Shown one piece after another: positions 1-8,911 of a stretch of DNA of 64,000 nt (position 1 is the first letter of the stretch; the number at the start of each line of letters is the position of its first letter). Source of the stretch: JBAXTE01 sp964653595 (GTDB lineage: Bacteria; Bacteroidota; Bacteroidia; Bacteroidales; WCHB1-69); contig CAZZHH010000004.1 in the NCBI GenBank assembly GCA_964653595.1, positions 33,737 to 97,736 of the forward strand, given 5' to 3'. The notes beneath the pieces were generated by a model. It was not told the origin of the DNA. It ran no database searches and saw only the letters and a program-made list of their open reading frames with translations. The position numbers were made by a program, and so were the translations under genes.

Positions 1-2
1 TT

Positions 3-476
3 GGAGGTTTTTTGAGGAAAGAAGGAATCTTTCATGCGATTCAGTGGGGAGCTTTTGACACCTGGTTTTCTTACAAAACCCTAGAAATAGTGCTCATGAT
101 AATTGGGTTTCTGTGGTTAATCATTTTTGGATATATTTTAAAGCCATTATTCATATATACAACACCCTCTGCTACATTAATAAAAGGGACCAACAGATCT
201 GCATTTTATCAATTTCAGTATACTCTCCCCCTGATTATTGGGATAACAGTAGTTTTTATTATCAATGCTCCAATTTACAATTTATATATCCTGTTACAAT
301 TGCTTTCCGTTTTTTTCATCCTATTTCCTTTAATATTTGACAAAACTACATCAAATAATACCGTTGAGCAAATAAGAATTAAAAGGCCTAAACTACATAT
401 TTACAACTTTTTAGCTCTTACTATATTGGTAATTATATTTTTTAAAATAATTTTAGAAACAGGTATTAATTTTTAA
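3..476 (+). CDS. C-terminal part of an unidentified integral membrane protein (cut by window start)
   Basis: The frame is open to the first complete codon of the window, so the gene very likely begins upstream; the TTG at base 12 is only an internal possibility. The visible part, about 157 residues, has roughly four hydrophobic segments by eye (near residues 30-50, 75-95, 95-112 and 137-155), with polar loops between them. No catalytic motif or known family is recognised. It ends 56 bases before a TPR lipoprotein gene that has its own promoter-like element, so the two need not be co-transcribed. Confidence 0.6.
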   Translation, partial: GGFLRKEGIFHAIQWGAFDTWFSYKTLEIVLMIIGFLWLIIFGYILKPLFIYTTPSATLIKGTNRSAFYQFQYTLPLIIGITVVFIINAPIYNLYILLQLLSVFFILFPLIFDKTTSNNTVEQIRIKRPKLHIYNFLALTILVIIFFKIILETGINF

Positions 477-501
477 ACCCATAAAATAAAATTAAAAAGC
501 G

Positions 502-509
502 TAAATTTG
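502..509 (+). promoter_or_regulatory. Bacteroidota -7 promoter element for the TPR lipoprotein gene
   Basis: The octamer TAAATTTG matches the Bacteroidota -7 consensus TAnnTTTG and lies 23 bases before the ATG at 533. No clear TTTG -33 box was seen at the expected distance, so this is a half-match. Confidence 0.4.
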
Positions 510-532
510 CACTCAAAAATCAACAGAAGAGA

Positions 533-1546
533 ATGAAAAGATATTTTGCAAAATCAATACTCATTGGGGCTTTTTTGGCTACCCTAACAATATCATGTAC
601 AAATAACACTACAAAAGAGAAATACAAAGACTTACCTAAGGAATTAGCAGAATTATCCTCAAAAATTGACAACAATCCAACCGATGCTGATTTATACACT
701 AAAAGGTCAGAATATTACATTAAAAATCGTCAATTAGAAAATGCTTTTGCAGATGCACTTAAAGCGTTAAAATTGGATTCTAACAGTAGTAAAAGATACA
801 ATTTCCTATCAGATATTTACTTTATGAAAGGAGACTTTGAATCATCGGAAGACCTCCTAGAAAAAGCTCTAGTGAAAAATCCAAACGACGTTGAAGCAGT
901 GATGAAACTTGCCGAATTGAGTTTGTATTATAAACGATACTCAGAATTAAATAGCTATATTGATCGTGCTTTAACCATTGACCAAAGAAATCCAAAGGCA
1001 CACCTTTTAAAGGGTTTTGGCTATATCGAACAAAAAGACACCACCATTGCTATCCGTGAATTTCAGTTAGCAGTAGATCAAGATCCAAAGTATTATGAGG
1101 CATATATACAACTGGGATTAATATTTCATCGAAAAATGAACAAACTCGCTTTAGATTATTATAACAATGCGCTAAATGTCAGGCCGCAAAGCACAGAAGC
1201 GATGTATAATATTGCAATGTTTTATCAAGATTCAAAAAATTTCGACAAAGCATTAGATGAATATAAGATGATTTTACAAATTGACAGTAAGCATACAAAT
1301 GCAACACATAACATAGGATGGATTCAATTAGAAATTAAAAAGAATTATCCAGAAGCCATTAATTACTTTTCACAGTCTATTAAAAGTGATTCTACCTTTG
1401 TAAATGCATATTTTAACAGAGGACTTACCTACGAAAGAATGAACAATTTCAATAGTGCTATAGCCGATTACAAAAAAACGTTACAAATAAATCCCTCCTT
1501 TTCACCTGCATCTGAGGGTGTGAGAAGATTACAAACTAAGATCTAA
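533..1546 (+). CDS. TPR-repeat lipoprotein
   Basis: The 337-residue product starts with a lipoprotein signal peptide: basic MKR, a hydrophobic stretch, then a lipobox-like T-I-S-C with the acylated Cys at residue 22. The rest, about residues 45-330, is a run of tetratricopeptide repeats; repeats with the W/Y-A/G-F-P pattern such as DALKALKLDSNS and AIADYKKTLQINPS are easy to see. Such proteins are lipid-anchored scaffolds in the periplasm or outer membrane. The partner cannot be told from sequence. The TfoX-N-like gene follows 11 bases downstream, so the two probably share a transcript. Confidence 0.85.
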   Translation: MKRYFAKSILIGAFLATLTISCTNNTTKEKYKDLPKELAELSSKIDNNPTDADLYTKRSEYYIKNRQLENAFADALKALKLDSNSSKRYNFLSDIYFMKGDFESSEDLLEKALVKNPNDVEAVMKLAELSLYYKRYSELNSYIDRALTIDQRNPKAHLLKGFGYIEQKDTTIAIREFQLAVDQDPKYYEAYIQLGLIFHRKMNKLALDYYNNALNVRPQSTEAMYNIAMFYQDSKNFDKALDEYKMILQIDSKHTNATHNIGWIQLEIKKNYPEAINYFSQSIKSDSTFVNAYFNRGLTYERMNNFNSAIADYKKTLQINPSFSPASEGVRRLQTKI

Positions 1547-1557
1547 CCTTTAAAAAA

Positions 1558-1869
1558 ATGAGCATTGAACTTGATTATTTTTTAGAAATTGGAAATAAAT
1601 TGACGGATTCTTTGCCAGGACAAATGTTTGGGAAACCCTGTTTTAAATTAAGTGGCAAAGCATACATTTGCTTTTTTCAGAATGATATGGTTTTTAAGCT
1701 TACAGGAGATGTTCGCGAAGAAGCTTTAGAATTAGAGGATTCTCAACAATTTGATCCATCCGGAAAAAAAAGGCCTATGAAAGAATGGACACAAGTTCCA
1801 TATCGTTATAAAGATAAATGGGAAAAATATGCTAAAGAAGCGTTAGCTTATGTTAAGGCCACTCAATAA
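1558..1869 (+). CDS. TfoX N-terminal-domain-like small protein
   Basis: This 103-residue soluble protein has the pattern of the stand-alone TfoX-N fold: MFGKPCFKL near residues 23-31, a GKAYICFF strand, then FDPSGKKRPMKEW near residues 65-77 and a C-terminal helix. Full-length TfoX/Sxy regulates competence in gammaproteobacteria. Proteins with only this domain are common in Bacteroidota and their role is not established. It has no signal peptide. It begins 11 bases after the TPR lipoprotein gene and converges on the O-antigen ligase gene. Confidence 0.7.
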   Translation: MSIELDYFLEIGNKLTDSLPGQMFGKPCFKLSGKAYICFFQNDMVFKLTGDVREEALELEDSQQFDPSGKKRPMKEWTQVPYRYKDKWEKYAKEALAYVKATQ

Positions 1870-1901
1870 TCAAAAAGGGTAGCAGAACTATTCGGCAATA
1901 T

Positions 1902-3362
1902 TTATTCTTTAACTTGATTTTTTTGTTTGAGATAATACAAATCTAAACAAACCACTAATGCAATAGTACCCCAAAATGGGACAGCCAATTTATCAGTATC
2001 TAAAAAATTATTCAATCCACCATGAATATAATACGTAATCAAGGATGAGATAGCTATAAGAGCGAAAACTTTAATTTCTTTGCTTTTTGATTTTATATAA
2101 ACATGAATGGCTGTTACAAAAGCAGCAATGGCAATTGCAATAAACGAAATCAAGCCAGGCACCCCAGTTTCGCATAGAGGGCCAATGTATTCACTATGTG
2201 CGGTACCTTTGTCGCCAGCATTGGTGCTAATGATTGTTTTTTCGTATGAATATTGAAACGGAGCATATACAAATTGATACGTTCCAGGTCCCCAACCTAC
2301 AATGGGTCGTTTTTCGAACATTCGAAATGCAGCTGCCCATCGGTTCAGACGCTCCAGATTGGATGCATCAGTGGAGATATTGGAAATCGATTGGATGTGT
2401 TCGGCAACATTTTCGGAGGAATCCTGTTTGTTTTTACTCATATTTTGAATAATATCGTTTTGGAATATAAAAAATAATCCAAGAAAAATTGCGAACATAG
2501 AAGCAACCCAAACAAATCTAATTTTCAATTTTACAAGGGTAAAAACGCCCAAAGCAGCAACGATACTAAGCCAAGCAGCGCGACTAAAAGAAAGATAAAA
2601 ACCTATAAAGATGATAACAAATAACAGAAAAGCAAACAGCTTTTTTGTACGACTAAAGGTTGGTTCAAAAACTAATCCGAGCATAGAAGGAATAAAAAAC
2701 GCCAATGCTGCTCCATAGGCAGTATGATCGTTATAAAATGGACTCATTACCCAATGACCAGTCTCTTCCGAAAATCCGTACTGGGCATGAACAATCGTAG
2801 TGTATATAATTACAATGGATAACCCAACAGAATATAAAAGGTAAAAATTTCTAATTGCAAACAAACCCTTTTTAAAAACTAACATTACGATAAAATAAAA
2901 TGGGACAATAAACCAAATTCTCGAAATCAAAAATTTGAAAGATACAAGAGGAATTTCACTAGTCAATGATGTAAGAAACAACCATAACAAATACACAAAT
3001 ATGGTTATGGTAACTGGATGTTTTAAAACTTCTTTTGGATAATTGCCTTCGTAGAGTATTTTAAATATAAAAAGTGCTGTAAGTAAGATCATCAAAGGCT
3101 CTGTTGGCAGTGCTAAGCCCATGTTAAAATCTTTGTTCGTATTTATGATAGAAAGAGGAGTAAGAAAAACAATGATTGACAGCAACTTATCGGAGGCAAA
3201 AAAAGCCAAAACAAGAGTAAGTAACACGCCAATTACCAAAGGAAACCAAAACTGTTCGTAAACGATAAACAAAGAATTTATCATTAGGAACATTCCAACA
3301 ATGCTATATATCCAAAAAGATATTGACTTTTTATAAAAGATTGTTTTCCAGAAATTTATCAT
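1902..3362 (-). CDS. O-antigen ligase / Wzy-type polymerase family membrane protein
   Basis: The 486-residue protein has about twelve hydrophobic segments and one large periplasmic loop (about residues 305-390), the layout of the Wzy_C (O-antigen ligase/polymerase) superfamily. The conserved end of that loop is visible: GWGPGTYQFVY near residue 356, followed by TAHSEYIGPLCETGVPGL, which carries the family's His-Ser-Glu region. These enzymes join polysaccharide or glycan chains on the periplasmic face of the inner membrane. It starts 2 bases after the Wzz-like gene, so the two form an operon and probably act on one polysaccharide. Polymerase and ligase cannot be separated by sequence alone. 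Confidence 0.85.
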   Translation of the reverse strand: MINFWKTIFYKKSISFWIYSIVGMFLMINSLFIVYEQFWFPLVIGVLLTLVLAFFASDKLLSIIVFLTPLSIINTNKDFNMGLALPTEPLMILLTALFIFKILYEGNYPKEVLKHPVTITIFVYLLWLFLTSLTSEIPLVSFKFLISRIWFIVPFYFIVMLVFKKGLFAIRNFYLLYSVGLSIVIIYTTIVHAQYGFSEETGHWVMSPFYNDHTAYGAALAFFIPSMLGLVFEPTFSRTKKLFAFLLFVIIFIGFYLSFSRAAWLSIVAALGVFTLVKLKIRFVWVASMFAIFLGLFFIFQNDIIQNMSKNKQDSSENVAEHIQSISNISTDASNLERLNRWAAAFRMFEKRPIVGWGPGTYQFVYAPFQYSYEKTIISTNAGDKGTAHSEYIGPLCETGVPGLISFIAIAIAAFVTAIHVYIKSKSKEIKVFALIAISSLITYYIHGGLNNFLDTDKLAVPFWGTIALVVCLDLYYLKQKNQVKE

Positions 3363-3364
3363 AT

Positions 3365-4417
3365 TTACACAATAGGATCTGATGATTCAGCTTCTGCGGG
3401 TTTAACATTGTATTTTCGAATAGTTTGTATTACAATGATTGACAATACAGCCAAAACAAAAGCACTAAAAGTAGAAACTACTACAATCAGCCATCTGACA
3501 GGATATGATTTTTTTTCCGCTTTATACGCACGATCTACCATAAACTTTTGGGGTAAGTTTTGTTCGGCATCTACTTTTGCCTCGTTATACTTCTCTCTTA
3601 ACTCTGCAAGTTGTTTCACCTGACTCTCAAATAACTGACTTAAGGCTACATAAGCTCCTCCATATTTTGCCAAGGTATCAATTTGTTGTTTAATCAGCAT
3701 TGCCCCTTTTGTATTTCCCTTAGATAAAGCGATAGCGTATTGTTCATTAAAACGTTCAGCTTGAGATTCATAATTTGTAATCCCAAGTTGACGAATTTTA
3801 TTTAAGGAATCTTCATTTACTTTCATTTCGTGTAATAACGTATTATGCTCTTTTTCAATTATCTTAAAACCCTGAATTGCACGCTCTTTCTGTATCTCAT
3901 TTTTTACAGTATCTACTAAATCGGAAATTTCGTTAGCAATATTGGCAGCCATTTGAGGATCTTTATCTAAAACAGTAACTTCAACTGCCATAAATTCAGT
4001 TCTCTTAAATGTAATATTTGATTCAAATTCTTTATATAAGTCCGTGATTTTAGTTTTGGAATCTGGCTTTATATCATAATGTTTAAAAAGGTCAAACTTT
4101 TTTATTACTCGTTGTTTAATTTTAGATGAATAAAGTATTTGCAACATCTGTTCTGCTTCCTCTTCTGCTCCAAACTCCATAATATCCTGTTTCCCACCAG
4201 TATTGGAGGATATTAAAGCCTTTGAGATAGAATTTGTAGATACTGGGAACATTATGACAGACGACTTATATTTTGGGGTTATAAACATTGGAGAAGAGAA
4301 CAAGGAGCTTAAGATAATCGAAGCAACAACAACAATAATCAGTGTTAACCGCCAATGCCATAGAAACAATAACAAATTGGTAGAATTAAAATCGAAAGAA
4401 TTTTGAGTTGATTTCAT
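3365..4417 (-). CDS. Wzz/GumC-like chain-length determinant (polysaccharide co-polymerase)
   Basis: The 350-residue protein has the Wzz layout: a transmembrane segment near residues 22-46, a long periplasmic part rich in charged helices (about 130-300), a Pro-containing junction (KKSYPVRW, about 303-310) and a second membrane segment (about 310-333) close to the C-terminus. No cytoplasmic tyrosine-kinase domain is fused. Family members set polysaccharide chain length in the inner membrane. It is the first gene of a two-gene operon with the O-antigen-ligase-like gene. No glycosyltransferase genes lie beside it, so the pathway it serves is not shown here. Confidence 0.85.
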   Translation of the reverse strand: MKSTQNSFDFNSTNLLLFLWHWRLTLIIVVVASIILSSLFSSPMFITPKYKSSVIMFPVSTNSISKALISSNTGGKQDIMEFGAEEEAEQMLQILYSSKIKQRVIKKFDLFKHYDIKPDSKTKITDLYKEFESNITFKRTEFMAVEVTVLDKDPQMAANIANEISDLVDTVKNEIQKERAIQGFKIIEKEHNTLLHEMKVNEDSLNKIRQLGITNYESQAERFNEQYAIALSKGNTKGAMLIKQQIDTLAKYGGAYVALSQLFESQVKQLAELREKYNEAKVDAEQNLPQKFMVDRAYKAEKKSYPVRWLIVVVSTFSAFVLAVLSIIVIQTIRKYNVKPAEAESSDPIV

Positions 4418-4458
4418 TCAGTATAGTTTTTAAAGTGAATAACCTATTTTTTACGCAA

Positions 4459-4466
4459 CAAATTTA
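4459..4466 (-). promoter_or_regulatory. -7 promoter element for the wzz-like operon
   Basis: On the minus strand this reads TAAATTTG, matching TAnnTTTG, about 42 bases upstream of the wzz-like ATG. No convincing -33 box was found. Confidence 0.35.
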
Positions 4467-4634
4467 CAAAAAACCATTGATTTTCCTATTAAATAAAGAA
4501 CAGATAACGCCAATAATATAAATATATTTCAAATGCGATGAATAAAATGAAAAACATATACTTGCATTGGCTATTCCATACAAAAATAAAATTTAGCATT
4601 TTTTCAAAAGTTAGGGATCATCTATATTTAGCAA

Positions 4635-4664
4635 AAAAAAAGAGCCTATCAAAGGCACTTTTTT
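4635..4664. terminator. Bidirectional terminator-like hairpin in the 391-base gap 4418-4808
   Basis: A stem AAAAAAG-A-GCC / GGC-A-CTTTTTT with one A:A mismatch and a seven-base loop. It has A-runs on one side and T-runs on the other, so it could work on both strands. It lies about 145 bases beyond the trxA stop. The rest of 4418-4808 shows no ORF, RNA gene or repeat that I can support. Confidence 0.45.
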
Positions 4665-4808
4665 AAAGGGATAAAACTTCAAAATCAGAGTAATAACACT
4701 CTATATTCTGCAATTTATACTTAATAAATCAATTGAAATAACACCGCTTTCAAAATTGATATCCAGAGTTATAACAATCAGGCTACGATATTTCAATCAT
4801 TAAAAATG

Positions 4809-5126
4809 TTACAGTAATGCTTTAAGTTTAGCTTCTAATGTAGCTTTATTGGTAGCACCTACTTGTTTATCCACAATTTCTCCATTTTTGAAGAAAAGAA
4901 TGGTTGGAATATTTCTTATTCCGAAGGTAGAAGTTACTTCAGAGTTTTCATCTACATTTACCTTTCCAATTACTGCCTTCCCTTCGTATTCAGCAGCTAA
5001 TTCATTCACCAGAGGACCAACTAAGCGGCAAGGGCCACACCATTCTGCCCAAAAGTCAACAATTGCTGGTTTGTCTGATTTTAATACTAATTCTTCAAAA
5101 TTGCTGTCTGTAAATTCTAAAGCCAT
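4809..5126 (-). CDS. trxA: Thioredoxin
   Basis: A 105-residue, full-length single-domain thioredoxin. The redox motif W-C-G-P-C sits at residues 29-33 in the context FWAEWCGPCR, and the cis-proline loop NIPTIL is in the C-terminal half. No signal peptide, so it is cytoplasmic: it reduces disulfides in client enzymes and is recharged by thioredoxin reductase, which is not in this window. It starts 27 bases after the dnaE stop codon on the same strand, an arrangement often seen in Bacteroidota, so the two are probably co-transcribed. Confidence 0.97.
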   Translation of the reverse strand: MALEFTDSNFEELVLKSDKPAIVDFWAEWCGPCRLVGPLVNELAAEYEGKAVIGKVNVDENSEVTSTFGIRNIPTILFFKNGEIVDKQVGATNKATLEAKLKALL

Positions 5127-5153
5127 AATTTTATTTTTTTATTGGTTAATATT

Positions 5154-8100
5154 TTAATTTAAAGTTACTTTCATATCGTAATTTTTTGCTTCATGAACAA
5201 AGTCAACAACATTTACTCGAAATTTGTTCGAAACAAGATCAATTGCTTTATCGTTTGAGTTCTTAATTTTAATTTTCAAAGCACAACTTCCAGACATATC
5301 CAGAACTATTTTAGAAAGAAGATCTACTAAAGCGGTATTCACGTCTTCTTTATCTACTTCTATGGTTATTGATTTTGCATATTTTTCGAGCACATCCGAA
5401 AGCAACATCATTTCTACAACTTTGAAATCAGGATCAGGGTTTGACTCTTTTTTCCAGGTAGGAATAGTGATTCTGCCTTTAACATACACAAAAAGGCCAA
5501 TTTCAAAAAATTTCTTGAAATTCAAATAATCTTCTTTAAAAAGGGTAATTTGCATTTCTGCATTATAGTCTTCAATGGTAATTCTCCCATAAGGATTCCC
5601 ATTTTTGGCAACATTATGTTGAACTGCAGTTACAACACCGCCGAATGTAACCTCTTTATTTACAAAACTTCGCAATGATTCGTTTAATTTTTCAATCTTT
5701 GTATTACAAAAATTATCCAGTACCAAACGATGCTCATCTAAAGGATGCCCAGAAATATAAAAACCGGTAACTTCATTTTCATATTTAAGTTGTTGTAAAT
5801 TGCTCCATTTTTCGCATTCAGGCATTTCTGGATCTGGCAGAACATCATCTCCATTTTCGTCCCCAAATAAGGATATTTGAGCAGAATTTTTATTCTCTTG
5901 ATAGGAAGTAACAAACTTAATCATTTTTTCAATAAAGGAGCTGTTCTCTTTGTCGACATAAAAAAACTGAGCACGATGAATATTTTTAAAGCCATCAAAA
6001 GCTCCGGCTTTAGCAAGCGATTCTAGCACCCTTTTGTTACACGTGCGCAAGTTGATTCTTTTCATAAAGTCAAAGATCGACAAAAAGGGACCATTAGATG
6101 TTCTTTCCTCAATCAAAGCCTCCACAGCTCCTTCTCCAACACCTTTAATAGCAGCCATTCCGAAACGAATTTCCCCAGTGGAGTTCACGGTAAATTTCAA
6201 TTGCGATTCATTTACGTCAGGACCAATAACATGCAAGTTCATTCGTTTAGACTCATCTACGAATTTCGAAATTTCATCGATATTACTAAGATTATTGGTT
6301 AAGTTGGCCGCCATAAACTCGGCAGGAAAGTGAGCTTTTAGATATGCTGTTTGGTAAGCTACGTAGGAATAACAAGTGGAATGAGATTTATTAAAAGCAT
6401 ATTCTGCAAATGCCTCCCAATCGTGCCATATTTTTTCAATTTTTTGCTTTTCCATGCCACGTTCAACGCAACCCTCTACAAATTTTGCTTTAAGTTTTTG
6501 CATTACATCGAGCTGTTTTTTTCCCATTGCTTTTCGAAGGGTATCTGCTTCTCCCTTGGAAAACCCAGCCATTGCTTGAGACAACAACATCACCTGTTCT
6601 TGATACACGGTAATTCCATAAGTCTCATTTAAATACTCCTCCATCACAGGATAGGGATATTCAATAATTTCTTTACCAAATTTGCGGTTAATGAAATTTG
6701 GAATATACTGCATGGGTCCGGGGCGATACAAAGCATTCATAGCAATAATATCTTCAAAACGATCCGGTTTGAGTTCTTGCAAATACTTTTTCATTCCTGC
6801 CGATTCAAACTGAAATACAGCTGTTGTATCGCCATTACTAAATAATTGATATGTTTTAGGGTCATCAATTGGGATGGCTTCAATATCTATGTCAATATTA
6901 TGTCGAAGTTTAATATTGGTCAAAGTATCTTGAATAATGGATAATGTTTTTAATCCTAGAAAGTCCATTTTGAGTAACCCAACAGATTCTACCAATTTTC
7001 CTTCAAATTGAGTTACCGGAATATTAGAATCTTTTGCCCTTCCAATGGGAGCAAAATTAGTTAAGTCCTCAGGTCCGATAATTACTCCACAAGCATGAAC
7101 TCCAGTATTTCTTACTGATCCTTCTAGTGTTTGCGCAAATTTTAGGGTTTTACGCACTAAATCCGACCCATTTTCACTAGCATCTTGAAGTTCGGGCACT
7201 TTACTAATTGCATCTGCAATTTTAACTTTGGGACCTTCTGGAATTAGTTTTGCCAAACGATCTGCCTCAGGGAGAGGCAACTTGAGCACACGCGCTACGT
7301 CTCGGATTGCAGAACGGGCAGCCATAGAGCCAAAAGTAATGATTTGTGAGACTTTTTCTTTGCCGTATTTCTCAATAACGTAGTTCATAACTTTTTCGCG
7401 ACCATAATCATCAAAATCAATATCCACATCAGGCATTGAAATACGTTCTGGATTTAGAAAACGCTCAAAAAGTAATTTATATTTAATTGGGTCTATATTT
7501 GTAATTTCTAAACAATATGCGACCGCTGATCCAGCAGCAGATCCTCTTCCTGGGCCAACCCGTACACCCATTTTTCGGGCTTCTTTAATAAAATCCCATG
7601 TAATTAAAAAGTAGCCAGGAAATCCCATTTTTTTGATCACACTCAACTCAAAATCCATTCTTTCTTGGATAACGGGGGTGATTTCGGGCCAACGAGAATT
7701 AGCTCCTTTCCATGCTAAGTGTTCTAAATAGGAATATTCATCCGAAAAATCCTCTGGTATTGGAAATATGGGCAATACTACATCGCGTTGTAATTTATAA
7801 TCTTCAACCTTTCCAACAATTTCTTGAGTATTTTCTATCGCATCCATAAACTCTGGAAAAAGCTCATCCATCTCTTGAGGAGTTTTCAGAAACTCATTTC
7901 CGGTATAATGCAAACCTTCAGTATCATCAATATCTTTTCCTGTGTTGAGACAAATTAGAATGGTATGGGCATCAAAATCATCTTTATTTATATAATGAAC
8001 ATCGTTGGTGGCAATTAATTTAACCCCATATTCATTAGAGAGCTGTCTGAATGCATGATTTACCATCTTTTGTTCCGGATATCCATGATTTTGAAGTTCA

Positions 8101-8657
8101 AAATAGAAATCATCTTTAAAAATGGCAAGGTACTTTTCTACGATTGGATATACGCCATCGAAATTAAAAATAAAATGACTATAATCTCTCCCCTTTTCAA
8201 TCGGATTATAGCGCATAATAGCTTGGGGTAGCTCACCACCTAAGCAAGCTGAAGTTGCAATGATGCCTTCGCTATACTTTTCAAGAATTTCAAAATCGAT
8301 ACGTGGGGTGTAATAAAACCCCTCCGTAAAACCAATAGAGACTAATTTTGATAAATTTTTATACCCTTGATGATTTTTTGCTAATAAAATTAGATGATAT
8401 CCACTTCGGTCGTCTTTTCCACTTTGATTAAATCTAGATTTATCGGTAATGTAAACTTCGCAGCCTAAAATGGGTTTAATATCATTCTTTACACATGTGT
8501 TATAAAAATCTAGGACTCCATACATATTGCCATGATCGGTAATTGCAATAGCATTCATTCCCGATTCTTTCACTTTAGCAATGAGACCTTGAATACTAGC
8601 CGCTCCATCGAGGATAGAATACTGTGTGTGAACATGTAAATGAGTAAAATTGGGCAT
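5154..8657 (-). CDS. dnaE: DNA polymerase III subunit alpha (replicative polymerase, DnaE type)
   Basis: I place the start at MPNFTHLHVHT (1167 residues). The frame runs 21 codons further upstream, but that stretch is unlike any polymerase and the PHP domain begins exactly here. Order: PHP domain (HLHVH motif, residues 6-10, then TDHGN), polymerase palm with PDVDIDFDD at 409-417 holding two catalytic aspartates, fingers and helix-hairpin-helix region, then an OB-fold (EVTFGGVVTAVQHNV) near the C-terminus. DnaE synthesises the chromosome. There is no proofreading exonuclease insert as in PolC. trxA follows 27 bases downstream, and the divergent parC-like gene begins 254 bases away. Confidence 0.97.
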   Translation of the reverse strand: MPNFTHLHVHTQYSILDGAASIQGLIAKVKESGMNAIAITDHGNMYGVLDFYNTCVKNDIKPILGCEVYITDKSRFNQSGKDDRSGYHLILLAKNHQGYKNLSKLVSIGFTEGFYYTPRIDFEILEKYSEGIIATSACLGGELPQAIMRYNPIEKGRDYSHFIFNFDGVYPIVEKYLAIFKDDFYFELQNHGYPEQKMVNHAFRQLSNEYGVKLIATNDVHYINKDDFDAHTILICLNTGKDIDDTEGLHYTGNEFLKTPQEMDELFPEFMDAIENTQEIVGKVEDYKLQRDVVLPIFPIPEDFSDEYSYLEHLAWKGANSRWPEITPVIQERMDFELSVIKKMGFPGYFLITWDFIKEARKMGVRVGPGRGSAAGSAVAYCLEITNIDPIKYKLLFERFLNPERISMPDVDIDFDDYGREKVMNYVIEKYGKEKVSQIITFGSMAARSAIRDVARVLKLPLPEADRLAKLIPEGPKVKIADAISKVPELQDASENGSDLVRKTLKFAQTLEGSVRNTGVHACGVIIGPEDLTNFAPIGRAKDSNIPVTQFEGKLVESVGLLKMDFLGLKTLSIIQDTLTNIKLRHNIDIDIEAIPIDDPKTYQLFSNGDTTAVFQFESAGMKKYLQELKPDRFEDIIAMNALYRPGPMQYIPNFINRKFGKEIIEYPYPVMEEYLNETYGITVYQEQVMLLSQAMAGFSKGEADTLRKAMGKKQLDVMQKLKAKFVEGCVERGMEKQKIEKIWHDWEAFAEYAFNKSHSTCYSYVAYQTAYLKAHFPAEFMAANLTNNLSNIDEISKFVDESKRMNLHVIGPDVNESQLKFTVNSTGEIRFGMAAIKGVGEGAVEALIEERTSNGPFLSIFDFMKRINLRTCNKRVLESLAKAGAFDGFKNIHRAQFFYVDKENSSFIEKMIKFVTSYQENKNSAQISLFGDENGDDVLPDPEMPECEKWSNLQQLKYENEVTGFYISGHPLDEHRLVLDNFCNTKIEKLNESLRSFVNKEVTFGGVVTAVQHNVAKNGNPYGRITIEDYNAEMQITLFKEDYLNFKKFFEIGLFVYVKGRITIPTWKKESNPDPDFKVVEMMLLSDVLEKYAKSITIEVDKEDVNTALVDLLSKIVLDMSGSCALKIKIKNSNDKAIDLVSNKFRVNVVDFVHEAKNYDMKVTLN

Positions 8658-8684
8658 AATTATCAAAAAGTAGTGTTGTTGTTT

Positions 8685-8803
8685 GCAATATTTTCCAAAA
8701 TTACAAAGAAACTCCGACAAATGAACTCTTGTTTAATAAGTTGTTGAAAAGTTTTAGAGTATGCATAAAAAAGCAGTTTACTCAATTACTTTCAAAATAT
8801 TGC
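8685..8803. repeat. Perfect 10-bp inverted repeat in the dnaE/parC intergenic region
   Basis: GCAATATTTT at 8685-8694 and its exact complement AAAATATTGC at 8794-8803 lie 99 bases apart between the two divergent genes. They could be paired protein sites or arms of a long-loop structure. In such AT-rich DNA chance cannot be excluded. Confidence 0.35.
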
Positions 8804-8883
8804 GAATGATGCAAACATAATTATACACCGAGCTTTGTTAATTAAAACTTGAAAAAGAGAGTACATTAAACATAAAATTAGTA

Positions 8884-8891
8884 TAATTTTG
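8884..8891 (+). promoter_or_regulatory. -7 promoter element for the parC-like gene
   Basis: TAATTTTG matches TAnnTTTG and ends 20 bases before the ATG at 8912. A TTG occurs further upstream (8849-8851), but the 32-base gap is too long for a standard -33 box. Confidence 0.45.
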
Positions 8892-8911
8892 CAGAAATTG
8901 CAATAAAACAC

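Noticed and set aside
4849..5157. 102-codon plus-strand ORF across trxA
   Set aside because: Antisense to a full-length thioredoxin with WCGPC; the product has no features.
8658..8720. 21-codon N-terminal extension of dnaE
   Set aside because: The PHP domain of DnaE begins at MPNFTHLHVH, and the extension has no family match and falls in the likely promoter region.
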